Shown here piece after piece: positions 1-7,837 of a stretch of DNA of 10,991 bases; position 1 is the stretch's first letter, and every line of letters starts with the position of its first letter. The notes below the pieces were generated by a model, which was not told the origin of the DNA, ran no database searches, and saw nothing but the letters and a program-made list of their open reading frames with translations. The stretch comes from a bacterium. Lineage in GTDB: Bacteria; UBP13; UBA5359. Location of the stretch: positions 1 to 10,991 of the forward strand of contig JAQUEL010000068.1 of NCBI GenBank assembly GCA_028685295.1. The letters run 5' to 3'. A program made the translations under genes and the position numbers.

Positions 1-2522
1 GTTGTTCCGGCCCGGAGATTAACGGTAAGGCTTTGAGAGGGAATCATCAGAGTGCCGGTATTATCTACCGGAGAGATACGTACAGAATATGGCTTACCAG
101 CCTTCCAGGAAACAGCTGTTCCGCCGGCCACCCACTGTCCGGCGTCATTGGTGATTTCCACCTTGAAGCCGGTAATGGAGGAGACCCGCGGCGTAGCTTT
201 TCGCGCTGCGCTGAAACTCTCTGCTCCGGCAGTGTTATATGAGGCTACCTTAAACCAATAATCGTTATTGTTGGCGAGCCCGGGAACGCTGGCAGCGGTA
301 ACATCCTTGCTTACCTGGGTCACCTGCGTATATTGACCATTCTGCAAGGTGGATTGATAGACTCTATAGCCCGCTACAGAGGCATCTTCAACAGGATCCC
401 ATTGCACGGAGACCTGCCTGTCCCCCTCCACTATATCCGTTATAGCAGGAGCCACAGGCAATTGCTCGGCAATTACGGTTATATCGGTTGTGCCCAGCAC
501 ACCGCGGCCGCCAAAGGCGGTCATTCTAATATTGCCTGTGCTGCCGAGGACTAAACCGCTTAATGCGCCGACACCGGCGGAAAGAGTGACCGTAGCCGGG
601 CTGGGATTAAGTACCACGGCCTCGGCAGTATCGGCGATGGCAGCAGATAACCCCACAGTTCCCGTCGCCGTCTTGATAAAGTTTCCATACTGATCCTGAG
701 CTTCGACGGCAACGCTGAATGTCTCACCCTTCCTGACAAGCGATGATGACACAGTCAATCCATACCGCGCCAACGGCCCCGGGGTAAAGATGACATTATT
801 GACACGCTGCACTATAGTACGCTGTGCAGTGCTGTCATATGCGTAAAAGGATACACCGGGACTTTCTATGGCCGCAGTGGATTTTACGGCAAAGGTGACT
901 GTGCCGCTGGCATCGGTCAAATCACTGATTACAGGAGTTATGATATCCGGCCCGCCGGCCAGGCTGCTCACGACATTAGATGGAGTATTTGTATTGATAC
1001 TCGCTCTGCGAGGCAATCTTCGCCGCAACGTTTGTCTGTCTCTATCAGACCTGCCGGACAACCCTTTATTCGGGAGGTTCCTCACAACCGTTTTTCCTGC
1101 CGCCTGAGAGGCCTGCTCCTCGACAGCAATGGAAGAATCGTTATCGGGCTGCTGAATGCGCTGCCGGCGAGAGAGTGAACTTATGGCAGATGCCGTCGAA
1201 CCAAGCGTATTCAAGCGGGATCTCTTCTTATTAACGTTATTAACGGTGTTGCCCGGCCTGATTTTGCCGGGAGACGGGGAGAGATCATCACCGGTTATTG
1301 CCGGCGGAATCGGAATGACTACGGCGGCAGGCTCAGCGGATAAGCCGACACTGCTGCTGCTGCGGCTGGAGTAGAGAACTATCTTGTGGTTAGGCAATGG
1401 GTTGTTATCGATATCCACAATCTTGACCGTAATAAAGGTGCTGGTGGCACCATCGGCAGGCAGTGTCGAGGCGCCGGTCAGGGTAACGGTGGATTTCTTT
1501 TCATCTATCTCCTCGCCGGGAAGGGGGCCGTCGCTGCTGCTGCCGGCCTTTCCGCCCAGAGCAACAAGACCGCCCAAAGCAGCCAGCCCCATTAGGAACT
1601 TGCTGATGCTGCCCAACCCTTTCTGTTGTGCCGCCTTCTTTTCTATTGTTTTATAAGTATCGGCCTTGATAAAATCGAGACGTACCTTGTCATTTTCAAC
1701 CGGGTTAACCACGCTGTTTAAAACTGTACATACTGCAGAATATTCATCAAGGCTCTTCACCGACAGCTTGCCGATCATACGCTTATCGATATTCACTTCT
1801 ATGCCGCCAAAGCGTCCGGCACTCTTTTCTACGCGCGTTTCTCTTATAAGAGATAGTTCGGAACCTTTATGCAGCCCATTGTTGCGGCCTAAGTTTATGA
1901 CCACTTCCCTGTTACTGACGCTGAGCACCACACCGGTTACAGGATTGAATGCCTTGATATTCTGCGCCAGCGCAAATCCGGCGTTGGAAGCTGCTTCCTC
2001 GAGCAATACAGTCTGGTCGCTACCGCCGGCAAGCCTTTTGGCACTGAGCGCCGTGATTTCATCAGTAAAAATAACCTGGCCTGTCTGGACCTCGATCATC
2101 TCCGTAAAGGCCCTGACCTTAGCCTGCTTTCCGTCATCTATCACCTGAGCATCAATGATCTCTCCACACACCAGCAGATCGACATTCAATCTGGCGGCAA
2201 GTTGAAGAGCTTGTTCTCGGGAGGTAAGGTCGCCATATTTAAAATCTTGGGCTACTTTGCTTACGAATTGCTTTGAAACCGTCTTGTAGCGTCCCGTCTG
2301 ATTTATGGTTACAGCCAAAGCATCGGCAACCTTCTTGCCAAACGACCGGGCGCTCTCCGTATTTGATGTAAAATCGAGAACCAGTACCTGTTGTCCTTCG
2401 GAGTAATTAGACGCCGCATCAGCCTTGACCGTGAAGAAATCAAGATAATACGGCAATATCATCGTTATGATAAGGAGATATACGACAGGTATTCTCCAAG
2501 CTGCATTGCGAAGATTATTCAT
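1..2522 (-). CDS. Secreted CsgG/FlgT-like protein with Ig-like and fibronectin III modules (3' end beyond window)
   Basis: The frame is open from the ATG at 2522 to the left edge (840 codons, no stop), so the C-terminus is missing. I translated it by hand on the minus strand. Residues 11-37 form a signal peptide (hydrophobic run, then VKADAAS) with no lipobox cysteine. Residues 43-190 resemble the CsgG/TolB-N fold: QQVLVLDF strand, GKKVADALAVTINQTGRYKTV, then VDLLVCGEI. Residues 196-285 resemble FlgT-C (GVVLSVSNREVVINLGRNNG, later IGKLSV). Residues 303-325 are a hydrophobic Gly/Ala/Leu segment. Residues 344-386 begin a Big_1 (invasin-type) Ig domain with PADGATSTFITVKIVD, which seems to resume at 524-562 (TDASGTVTFAVKSTA). 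About 586-684 is another Ig-like module, 690-777 is fibronectin III (VSVQWDPVED, AGYRVYQS, YWFKVASYN), and a further module starts near 781. The binding site is weak (GGGGG, 8 bases before ATG). A role in surface adhesion or as an envelope scaffold is inferred from the domains only. Confidence 0.8.
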   Translation of the reverse strand, partial: MNNLRNAAWRIPVVYLLIITMILPYYLDFFTVKADAASNYSEGQQVLVLDFTSNTESARSFGKKVADALAVTINQTGRYKTVSKQFVSKVAQDFKYGDLTSREQALQLAARLNVDLLVCGEIIDAQVIDDGKQAKVRAFTEMIEVQTGQVIFTDEITALSAKRLAGGSDQTVLLEEAASNAGFALAQNIKAFNPVTGVVLSVSNREVVINLGRNNGLHKGSELSLIRETRVEKSAGRFGGIEVNIDKRMIGKLSVKSLDEYSAVCTVLNSVVNPVENDKVRLDFIKADTYKTIEKKAAQQKGLGSISKFLMGLAALGGLVALGGKAGSSSDGPLPGEEIDEKKSTVTLTGASTLPADGATSTFITVKIVDIDNNPLPNHKIVLYSSRSSSSVGLSAEPAAVVIPIPPAITGDDLSPSPGKIRPGNTVNNVNKKRSRLNTLGSTASAISSLSRRQRIQQPDNDSSIAVEEQASQAAGKTVVRNLPNKGLSGRSDRDRQTLRRRLPRRASINTNTPSNVVSSLAGGPDIITPVISDLTDASGTVTFAVKSTAAIESPGVSFYAYDSTAQRTIVQRVNNVIFTPGPLARYGLTVSSSLVRKGETFSVAVEAQDQYGNFIKTATGTVGLSAAIADTAEAVVLNPSPATVTLSAGVGALSGLVLGSTGNIRMTAFGGRGVLGTTDITVIAEQLPVAPAITDIVEGDRQVSVQWDPVEDASVAGYRVYQSTLQNGQYTQVTQVSKDVTAASVPGLANNNDYWFKVASYNTAGAESFSAARKATPRVSSITGFKVEITNDAGQWVAGGTAVSWKAGKPYSVRISPVDNTGTLMIPSQSLTVNLRAGT

Positions 2523-2561
2523 ATTTGCTACCCCCAAGACAAAATGGTACAACCAATCATA

Positions 2562-2601
2562 TTTATATTCGCTGAACGTTCTCTTTTTTCCTTTTATATT
2601 C
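2562..2601. repeat. Short direct repeat in the gap between the transglycosylase and csgG-like genes
   Basis: TTTATATTC occurs at 2562-2570 and again at 2593-2601, 31 bases apart (about three helical turns). The gap is AT-rich compared with the coding DNA around it. I see no convincing -35/-10 pair and no stem-loop terminator, so read-through from the upstream genes into the csgG-like gene is possible. The repeat may be chance in AT-rich DNA or a small regulatory site. Confidence 0.3.
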
Positions 2602-2619
2602 AGAAAAAGCGCTATAAAT

Positions 2620-3210
2620 TTATGAACTTGTTAAATAACGGCTTATGCACAGATTAAGACGATAAAGACTGGACAACATTTTATAACGCTCTCTATAAAT
2701 CCCATAAAAGCGGTTGACACGCTGTATGTAAGCTTTGGTCTCAAAGCACAGGTTTCTCTCCAGAAATTGCCCCTCTTTGCTGATATCCCGGCTAACCCTT
2801 CCCTCACCACTGTTATAAGCTGCCAACATCAACGTGGTATCGTTATTGAAACGTTTGCTCAGTCTTCCAAGATACCATGCGCCGATATCCACATTGTAAG
2901 ATGGGTTGAAGAGCTCTTCGCAATCAAAACGGGTTTCTCCCATCTTCACAGAGGCCCACCGTGCGGTTTCCGGCATTATTTGCATCAATCCCACCGCACC
3001 TTTAGGCGAAACGGCCATGGGATTGAAATTGCTCTCAGCTCCTGCCACCGCCAATATGAACAATGGATCAAGTCCATATTTCCTGCCCGCCGCATCGCAG
3101 ATTGCCAAATACCGCAACGGCGCCAGATAAACCTGCAACCATACGGACAGCAGAAGCAACGCCATGAAAATCAGTGCCGGCAGGATTCTTTTTCTACGAT
3201 TTTCGCCCAT
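2620..3210 (-). CDS. Membrane-anchored lytic transglycosylase (SLT / GH23 family)
   Basis: This 196-residue protein should cleave the MurNAc-GlcNAc bond of peptidoglycan, leaving a 1,6-anhydro end, on the outer face of the cytoplasmic membrane. After a basic start (MGENRRKR), residues 9-30 are a hydrophobic anchor or uncleaved signal. There is no lipobox cysteine. The catalytic domain spans about 38-175. Its signature elements are AVAGAESNFNP with the likely catalytic Glu59, GAVGLMQIMPETA (71-83), AYNSGEGRV (131-139) and the C-terminal ETKAYIQRV (157-165). The length fits small single-domain SLT enzymes. The ATG at 3210 lies inside coaE, overlapping it by 40 bases, which suggests translational coupling. 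A coaE-transglycosylase order is also familiar from Firmicutes, a point from general knowledge. It is the last gene of the tight murJ-lepA-coaE cluster. Confidence 0.93.
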   Translation of the reverse strand: MGENRRKRILPALIFMALLLLSVWLQVYLAPLRYLAICDAAGRKYGLDPLFILAVAGAESNFNPMAVSPKGAVGLMQIMPETARWASVKMGETRFDCEELFNPSYNVDIGAWYLGRLSKRFNNDTTLMLAAYNSGEGRVSRDISKEGQFLERNLCFETKAYIQRVNRFYGIYRERYKMLSSLYRLNLCISRYLTSS

Positions 3211-3782
3211 ACCCTCGCTACCTGCACCTCTGTCTCTTCCAAAGCCCCGTTATTATCAATTATATAGTCGGCCTTGCCGGCCTTCTCCGCCTGAGAGAGT
3301 TGATAACGCATACGCTCCCCAGCCTCCCGATATGAAAGTCTGCCGCTGCGCATCAATCGTTTCATGCAACTTTCCTTCTCTGCTTCAACCACAATTATCA
3401 GATCAACAGAATCGGCTGCCGATGTTTCCAGCAGTAAAGGCGCATCAAGCACCACAATGTTCGTGCCTCTATTTGCGGCAGATATAATTTGCGCCTCTAT
3501 TTCCTTCAGTATATAGGGATGAGTTATTTCATTCAGGCGCTTTGCCGCCTTATCATTACTAAATGCTCTGGCGGCCAGCGCTTTTCGGTTGATCGTTCCA
3601 TTATCATTCAATATTTCCCGCCCGAATTCGTCCACCAGTTCGCGCCAGGCAGAGAGCCCGGGCGCAACTATTCGGCGTGCTATCTCATCAGCATCGATAA
3701 TGACCGCTCCATGTTCTTTCAACATAGCGGCTACGGTGCTCTTGCCACATCCTATGCCACCGGTCAAACCCACTACCAGCAT
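3171..3782 (-). CDS. coaE: Dephospho-CoA kinase
   Basis: CoaE performs the last step of coenzyme A synthesis in the cytoplasm: ATP-dependent phosphorylation of the 3'-hydroxyl of dephospho-CoA. The protein has 203 residues, normal for the family. The P-loop GGIGCGKST is at 8-16, the DADEIAR motif at 30-36, a THP motif at 87-89, the VLDAPLLLE segment at 111-119, and the C-terminal RMRYQLSQAEKAGKADYIID region at 157-176, which matches the lid and final family motif. The ATG at 3782 lies 3 bases after the lepA stop and puts the P-loop at its usual distance from the N-terminus. Only a modest GGGGAT-type binding site precedes it, so coupling to lepA translation is likely. The 3' end overlaps the transglycosylase start by 40 bases. 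No key residue is missing. Confidence 0.97.
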   Translation of the reverse strand: MLVVGLTGGIGCGKSTVAAMLKEHGAVIIDADEIARRIVAPGLSAWRELVDEFGREILNDNGTINRKALAARAFSNDKAAKRLNEITHPYILKEIEAQIISAANRGTNIVVLDAPLLLETSAADSVDLIIVVEAEKESCMKRLMRSGRLSYREAGERMRYQLSQAEKAGKADYIIDNNGALEETEVQVARVWAKIVEKESCRH

Positions 3783-3785
3783 ACG

Positions 3786-5582
3786 TTAATCCCCAATCTC
3801 AAGCACAGCCAGGAAGGCTTCCTGAGGTATTTCCACATTACCTACCTGCTTCATCCTCTTCTTACCTTCCTTCTGCTTTTCCAAAAGCTTACGTTTTCTG
3901 GAGATGTCTCCACCGTAGCACTTGGCCAGAACATCCTTACGCAAAGCTTTCACCGTTTCACTGGCAATTATTTTATTGCCTATGGCAGCCTGTATACGGA
4001 CATCAAAGAGCTGCCTGGGCAATATCTTTCTCAATCTCTCTGCCAGCATGCGCCCGTATTTCAAGGACTTGTCCTGATGAACTATGGACGATAAGGCATC
4101 GACCGGCTCTGAGTTTATCAGCATATCCAGCTTAACCAGATCTGCTTCACGATATCCCTTCATGTCATAATCCAGCGAAGCGTAGCCGCGTGTTCCGGAT
4201 TTGAGAGCGTCAAAAAAATCCATCAATATTTCAGATAGCGGCAATTCATATGTCAGCACCACTCGCTGCGGAGTAGGATAATCCATCTTCACCATATTGC
4301 CGCGGCGCTCCTGGCATAATTCCATCACCGCACCTACATACTCAGTCGGTATCATCACGGTAGCTTCGATATACGGCTCTTCCAGTAATTCAATCTCCTG
4401 AGGAGCAGGCATTTTGGAAGGGTTATCTATCTCTTCCATCCGGCCGTTTGTCCGGGTAACGCGGTATACCACACTGGGCGCCGTAGCTACCAAAGCAAGC
4501 CCGTACTCCCTTTCTATACGCTCCTGTATTATCTCCATATGCAGCAATCCCAGAAAGCCGCAACGGAAGCCGAATCCCAGTGCCAGCGAGGTTTCCGGTT
4601 CGAAGAGCAGAGCCGCATCATTCAATTGTAACTTTTCCAATGCATCTCTCAGATCCGGATACTCGGATGTTTCAATAGGGTAAAGGCCACTGTAGACCAT
4701 CGGCTTTATCTTCTTATATCCGGGATAAGGCACGGCTGCCGGTTTTACAGCCGAAGTAACGGTATCACCAACGCGGGCATACCGTATATCCTTTATTCCC
4801 GAGGAGAAATATCCTACCTCACCAGCGGAAAGCCTATCCACAAGCGTCATAGCAGGCTTAAAAACCCCCGTTTCACTAATCTCGAAACGATGTTTGTTGG
4901 ACATCATCTCTATCTGCATATCGGGAAACATACAGCCGTCGATGACACGTATATAACCGATTACCCCCCTGTAGGGATCGAAATGAGAATCAAAGATCAA
5001 AGCCTTGAGCGGAGCCTCGGGATCACCCTGGGGTGCAGGTATACGCTCGACAATAGCATTGAGGATATCATCTGCTCCTATCCCCTCCTTAGCGCTGGAT
5101 AGGATAGCCCTGTCCGCATCAATGCCAATGATTTCCTCTATCTCGCGCTTGACACGCTCAGGATCGGCACTGGGCAGATCTATTTTATTGATAACGGGGA
5201 TTATCTCCAGATCATGCTCCAAAGCCAGATAGACGTTAGCCAGTGTCTGCGCCTCAACTCCCTGCACAGCATCCACTACCAGCAATGCGCCCTCGCAGGC
5301 AGCCAGGCTGCGTGATACTTCATATGAGAAATCCACATGGCCCGGCGTATCAATGAGATTCAAGATGTATTTGCCGCCGTCAGCCGTTTGGTAATCCATG
5401 CGCACGGCCTGCAGCTTAATAGTTATGCCCCTCTCCCGCTCCAAATCCATCCGATCCAGAACTTGATCTATCTTCTCTCGTTCGGCTATAGCCCCGGTTC
5501 TCTCCAACAATCTGTCAGCCAGAGTGGACTTGCCATGATCTATATGAGCGATTATACAAAAATTTCTAATATTCTTTTGCAT
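3786..5582 (-). CDS. lepA: Elongation factor 4 (LepA), ribosome-associated GTPase
   Basis: LepA is a translational GTPase of the EF-G-like group that acts on the ribosome in back-translocation, stalled elongation or initiation quality, depending on the study. From the ATG at 5582 it is 598 residues, the usual size. GTPase motifs: G1 AHIDHGKST (12-20), G2 around RGITIK (51-56), G3 DTPGH (78-82), G4 NKID (132-135), G5 SAK (163-165). The [14 protein letters not shown] segment marks EF-G-like domain III. The LepA-specific C-terminus is present, with [20 protein letters not shown] and then [14 protein letters not shown]. Longer in-frame starts to 5681 would add residues unlike LepA and overlap murJ heavily, so I reject them. 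A TTG at 5594 is a possible alternative. The gene begins 1 base after the murJ stop and ends 3 bases before coaE, so it is clearly co-transcribed. Confidence 0.98.
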   Translation of the reverse strand: MQKNIRNFCIIAHIDHGKSTLADRLLERTGAIAEREKIDQVLDRMDLERERGITIKLQAVRMDYQTADGGKYILNLIDTPGHVDFSYEVSRSLAACEGALLVVDAVQGVEAQTLANVYLALEHDLEIIPVINKIDLPSADPERVKREIEEIIGIDADRAILSSAKEGIGADDILNAIVERIPAPQGDPEAPLKALIFDSHFDPYRGVIGYIRVIDGCMFPDMQIEMMSNKHRFEISETGVFKPAMTLVDRLSAGEVGYFSSGIKDIRYARVGDTVTSAVKPAAVPYPGYKKIKPMVYSGLYPIETSEYPDLRDALEKLQLNDAALLFEPETSLALGFGFRCGFLGLLHMEIIQERIEREYGLALVATAPSVVYRVTRTNGRMEEIDNPSKMPAPQEIELLEEPYIEATVMIPTEYVGAVMELCQERRGNMVKMDYPTPQRVVLTYELPLSEILMDFFDALKSGTRGYASLDYDMKGYREADLVKLDMLINSEPVDALSSIVHQDKSLKYGRMLAERLRKILPRQLFDVRIQAAIGNKIIASETVKALRKDVLAKCYGGDISRKRKLLEKQKEGKKRMKQVGNVEIPQEAFLAVLEIGD

Positions 5583-5583
5583 A

Positions 5584-7227
5584 TTACAGAACAATCTTCT
5601 CCTTTTTAATAAAAGCGCGTCGCAAAATATCGGTTTCAGGGATACGTGCCAGTACGATCGCAACTCCAAAGACCAGAACACCTATCCCCATGCTGCCGCC
5701 GGTAATGAATAAACTATGCAATTTACTCTCCATGCCGCGTGCTACAAGCCCCGGAATTGAAGAATAAAGAGCAGACAGCCATCCGGTAGAGAGCGTAATC
5801 GCCAGAGCCATCAATCCGGAGGAGAACGTCACCTTGGCAATAGTCAGCAGTGTCTCTCGTCCTTCAAGAGCACCCAGTTGCCGGCGCAGAAGATATACAA
5901 GCGCCAGCATGTTGAAAGTAACAGCCGCCGATGCAGCTATGGCAATGCCGTCGGCTCCCATTCCCAAAGCTTTCATCAGCGGCATCAGCACAGCATTTAC
6001 AGCCAGACCTCCTATACCTACCAGAGCGGGCGTAATAGTATCTTTACGTGCATAGAATCCTCTGGCTATCAGGGGTAACGCTGATTGGCCTACCAGACCC
6101 AGCGCAAAAAACATTGTCAGGCTGGCCGTTGCCGTTACATCGGCAGAGGAAAATTTACCGCCCGCCCATAAAAGATCCGTTATCGGCAAACGCAGCACTA
6201 TCAAACCCACGGTAGACGGTATGGCAAAGATAAGGATCGCTCTCAATCCGCTTGCCAACAGATGCTTGAATCTTTTAATATCGGTATTGATATCGGACAG
6301 ATAAGGAAAGACCGCCGTGGAAATGGCTATGGCAAACATACCTACAGGCAATATTATTACTCTGGTGGCATAGCGTATATATGTAACCACTCCCTCGGAA
6401 ATGCCGGAGCCGAAGAACTGAGGCAACCAGGTCAGACTGAGCCAGTTCACCGTCAGACCGAACATGGCCGGAGGGAAAAGCACCAGCACCTGCTTGACAC
6501 CAGGATTGGATATGCCCACACGCAAACTGTATTGCATACCCTGCCGCCGCAGATAAAGCAGCTGTGATAACACCATCAAGGCGGCGCCTGCCAACACACC
6601 ATATGTCAGTATCTCAATACGGCCATTGGCCAGAAGTGCCGCTATAATGATGGCCACGTTGTAAATCAACCAGATCATGGCCGGTATAAAGAAGTTCTTT
6701 CGCGATTGCAGCATAGCCGTAGCCAGGCCGTTAACCGCATGCAATATAAGAATTGGCGCCATCAGCCTTGTCAGCTTCACGCATAAAAGATAGCTTGGAT
6801 TATCAGGGCCGAATTGGGTCACCAGCCCTACCATGGCCGGTGTAAAGAGAACGATGGAGAGCACTGCAAGGCTTAGGACGCAAAGCATAACGTTAATAAC
6901 GCCGCTGGCCAGCTTCCAGGCATCCTTCTCCTTGCCATTGTTGATATATTCGCTGAATACCGGTATAAAGGCAGCGCTAAGCGCTCCTCCTGCCAGAAGG
7001 TTATAAAGCAGATCGGGAACCATAAAGGCCGCCCAGAAAGCATCTGTTTGATAATCAGCGCCGAAAGAGCGGGCAATCTGCATCTCTCTGACATATCCCA
7101 ATATGCGGCTCAGCAGCATGCCCGCCATAACTATACCCGCGGCACCGGCAACCCGCCTCCGTTCCCCCCCTATGGATACACCCCGGCTATCGGTTATCAG
7201 TTTTTGATCTTCGGTCTTCACGTTCAT
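5584..7227 (-). CDS. murJ: Lipid II flippase MurJ (MviN, MOP superfamily)
   Basis: MurJ moves lipid II across the cytoplasmic membrane for peptidoglycan synthesis. The protein (547 residues from the ATG at 7227) is hydrophobic throughout, consistent with about 14 membrane helices. The N-terminal family motif is clear: [20 protein letters not shown], then [14 protein letters not shown] and [15 protein letters not shown]. Arg41, Arg47 and Asp62 align with functionally important E. coli Arg18, Arg24 and Asp39, and Arg289 (YATRV) aligns with Arg270. The E. coli Arg52-Arg53 pair is replaced by Tyr75-Asn76. The ATG at 7227 has AAAGG 7 bases upstream. A TTG at 7272 with GAGGG 6 bases upstream would add 15 residues and cannot be excluded. 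The stop is 1 base before lepA, so this is probably the first gene of the murJ-lepA-coaE-transglycosylase unit. Confidence 0.95.
   Translation of the reverse strand: MNVKTEDQKLITDSRGVSIGGERRRVAGAAGIVMAGMLLSRILGYVREMQIARSFGADYQTDAFWAAFMVPDLLYNLLAGGALSAAFIPVFSEYINNGKEKDAWKLASGVINVMLCVLSLAVLSIVLFTPAMVGLVTQFGPDNPSYLLCVKLTRLMAPILILHAVNGLATAMLQSRKNFFIPAMIWLIYNVAIIIAALLANGRIEILTYGVLAGAALMVLSQLLYLRRQGMQYSLRVGISNPGVKQVLVLFPPAMFGLTVNWLSLTWLPQFFGSGISEGVVTYIRYATRVIILPVGMFAIAISTAVFPYLSDINTDIKRFKHLLASGLRAILIFAIPSTVGLIVLRLPITDLLWAGGKFSSADVTATASLTMFFALGLVGQSALPLIARGFYARKDTITPALVGIGGLAVNAVLMPLMKALGMGADGIAIAASAAVTFNMLALVYLLRRQLGALEGRETLLTIAKVTFSSGLMALAITLSTGWLSALYSSIPGLVARGMESKLHSLFITGGSMGIGVLVFGVAIVLARIPETDILRRAFIKKEKIVL
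5598..5602 (-). promoter_or_regulatory. lepA ribosome binding site inside the murJ 3' end
   Basis: The minus strand reads AAAAGGAGAAGATTG here, with GGAGA at 5602-5598. It is about 15 bases from the ATG at 5582, which is long, but only about 4 bases from an in-frame TTG at 5594. The ATG matches the N-terminus of known LepA proteins best. The spacing keeps the TTG start, which would add MFCN, as a real alternative. Confidence 0.5.
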
Positions 7228-7323
7228 ATTTCGGCCTTTGCACATAATTTTTATAAATTTGTCGGCTAACAATCTCTGCCCTCAGCCTGACTTCCGGTCT
7301 CTTGCTTGTGACTTGCAACTTTT

Positions 7324-7369
7324 AATATAGGACCGCAGTAATTATACAACAAGAGCATTATGTATGCTA
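7324..7369 (-). promoter_or_regulatory. Candidate promoter(s) for the murJ-lepA-coaE operon
   Basis: On the minus strand there is a perfect TATAAT at 7346-7341, but the hexamer 17 bases upstream (TAGCAT, 7369-7364) is a poor -35. A second candidate is TTGTTG (7352-7347), a 17-base spacer and TATATT (7329-7324). Either would transcribe toward murJ, leaving a leader of roughly 90-110 bases. Which one is used cannot be decided by eye. Confidence 0.4.
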
Positions 7370-7374
7370 CAGTG

Positions 7375-7403
7375 TTGCCAAGACTATGGCATCATGATAT
7401 AAT
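7375..7403 (+). promoter_or_regulatory. Sigma-70-type promoter of rpsT
   Basis: TTGCCA at 7375-7380 and a perfect TATAAT at 7398-7403 are separated by exactly 17 bases. This is the best promoter match in the window. Transcription would start near 7410, giving an rpsT leader of about 109 bases. It lies back to back with the candidate murJ promoters. Confidence 0.78.
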
Positions 7404-7409
7404 CTCCTT

Positions 7410-7518
7410 TGTTTCTTAAGTGGAATAGAACTACGTCGGTGCTACGGCATGTCGTTATCAGGTATGGCGTTCCGGCGAAGGCGAGTAATCAGCTTCCCGC
7501 TGTGAGGAGGAGACCTGT
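7410..7518 (+). promoter_or_regulatory. rpsT 5' leader with strong ribosome binding site
   Basis: The predicted leader is about 109 bases. It ends in GAGGAGGAG (7504-7512), 6 bases before the ATG, a near-ideal Shine-Dalgarno sequence. S20 is known to control its own translation in E. coli, and a leader of this length leaves room for such control. I found only weak stems (for example GAAG with CTTC around 7478-7496) and no known riboswitch or T-box pattern. Confidence 0.35.
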
Positions 7519-7788
7519 ATGCCCAATATTAAATCAGCTATAAAGAGAGTGCGCGTTTCACAGAAACAGCATGATAGAAACGTTGCTTACAAATCTTCAC
7601 TGAAGACCGCCGTAAAGGCGGCGCGTACGGCTTTGAATGAAGATCCGGCTAATGCCGGGAGCTACGTTCTAAGTGCAGTCGGCCGTATGGATAAGTTATC
7701 ATCCAAGGGTGTAATTCATCCTAATGCGGCGGCACGCAAGAAGTCACGTCTTATGAAGAAGCTTTATTATTCTCAGAAGGCAGAATAG
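7519..7788 (+). CDS. rpsT: Small ribosomal subunit protein bS20
   Basis: S20 binds 16S rRNA early in assembly of the small subunit. The protein is 89 residues, highly basic and helical, as usual for the family. Hallmarks are the N-terminus MPNIKSAIKRVRVSQKQ, the middle NVAYKSSLKTAVKA and the C-terminal SKGVIHPNAAARKKSRLMKK. The ATG at 7519 follows a strong GAGGAGGAG site. The gene has its own promoter and its own terminator, so it is most likely monocistronic. It is divergent from murJ and convergent with the Wzz-like gene. In many bacteria rpsT is found close to lepA or murJ, which fits this neighbourhood. Nothing about the coding sequence is abnormal. Confidence 0.98.
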   Translation: MPNIKSAIKRVRVSQKQHDRNVAYKSSLKTAVKAARTALNEDPANAGSYVLSAVGRMDKLSSKGVIHPNAAARKKSRLMKKLYYSQKAE

Positions 7789-7809
7789 TTAGGGAACGAA
7801 AGCATTTTC

Positions 7810-7837
7810 GGAGCATGCGGCCGCATGCTCCCTTTTT
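7810..7837 (+). terminator. Intrinsic terminator of rpsT, a perfect 22-base palindrome plus T-run
   Basis: Positions 7810-7831 are a perfect inverted repeat (GGAGCATGC arm, GGCC centre, GCATGCTCC arm), followed by CTTTTTATTTTT from 7832. The arms would give a 9-base-pair stem with a four-base GGCC loop. The T-run is on the plus strand, so it serves rpsT. In the other direction the hairpin begins 4 bases after the Wzz-like stop codon but lacks a T-run, so it may only protect or weakly terminate that transcript. The T-run itself runs into the 3' end of the Wzz-like gene. Confidence 0.9.

Noticed and set aside
957-1280. A frameshift or inserted element within the csgG-like gene, suggested by the odd Arg/Ser-rich stretch
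   Set aside because: The frame stays open and the Big_1 pattern resumes in the same frame on the far side. I see no terminal inverted repeats or target duplications, so an in-frame protein insertion is the better reading.
1351-1362. A CTG trinucleotide run (four units), with a similar short run near 1531-1537, as a phase-variation tract
   Set aside because: Four triplets are too short to be a convincing slippage tract, and triplet changes would stay in frame. They encode short serine runs in linker-like protein.
1666-2148. A 160-codon plus-strand open frame
   Set aside because: It lies antisense to the CsgG/FlgT-like coding region, which reads cleanly for 840 codons. Its translation has no recognisable domain and it has no good ribosome binding site.
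2391-2657. An 88-codon plus-strand open frame covering the gap at 2523-2619
   Set aside because: It overlaps the start of the csgG-like gene and the end of the transglycosylase gene on the other strand. It lacks a ribosome binding site and recognisable motifs.
3489-4094. A 201-codon plus-strand open frame across coaE and lepA
   Set aside because: It is a shadow of two well-conserved minus-strand genes, with no family resemblance of its own.
7410-7518. A riboswitch or T-box in the rpsT leader
   Set aside because: No conserved core motif, no strong stem and no anti-terminator/terminator pair could be found in it by eye.
7810-7831. The perfect palindrome as a recombination or protein-binding site
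   Set aside because: Its position just after rpsT and the T-run immediately downstream are explained fully by an intrinsic terminator.
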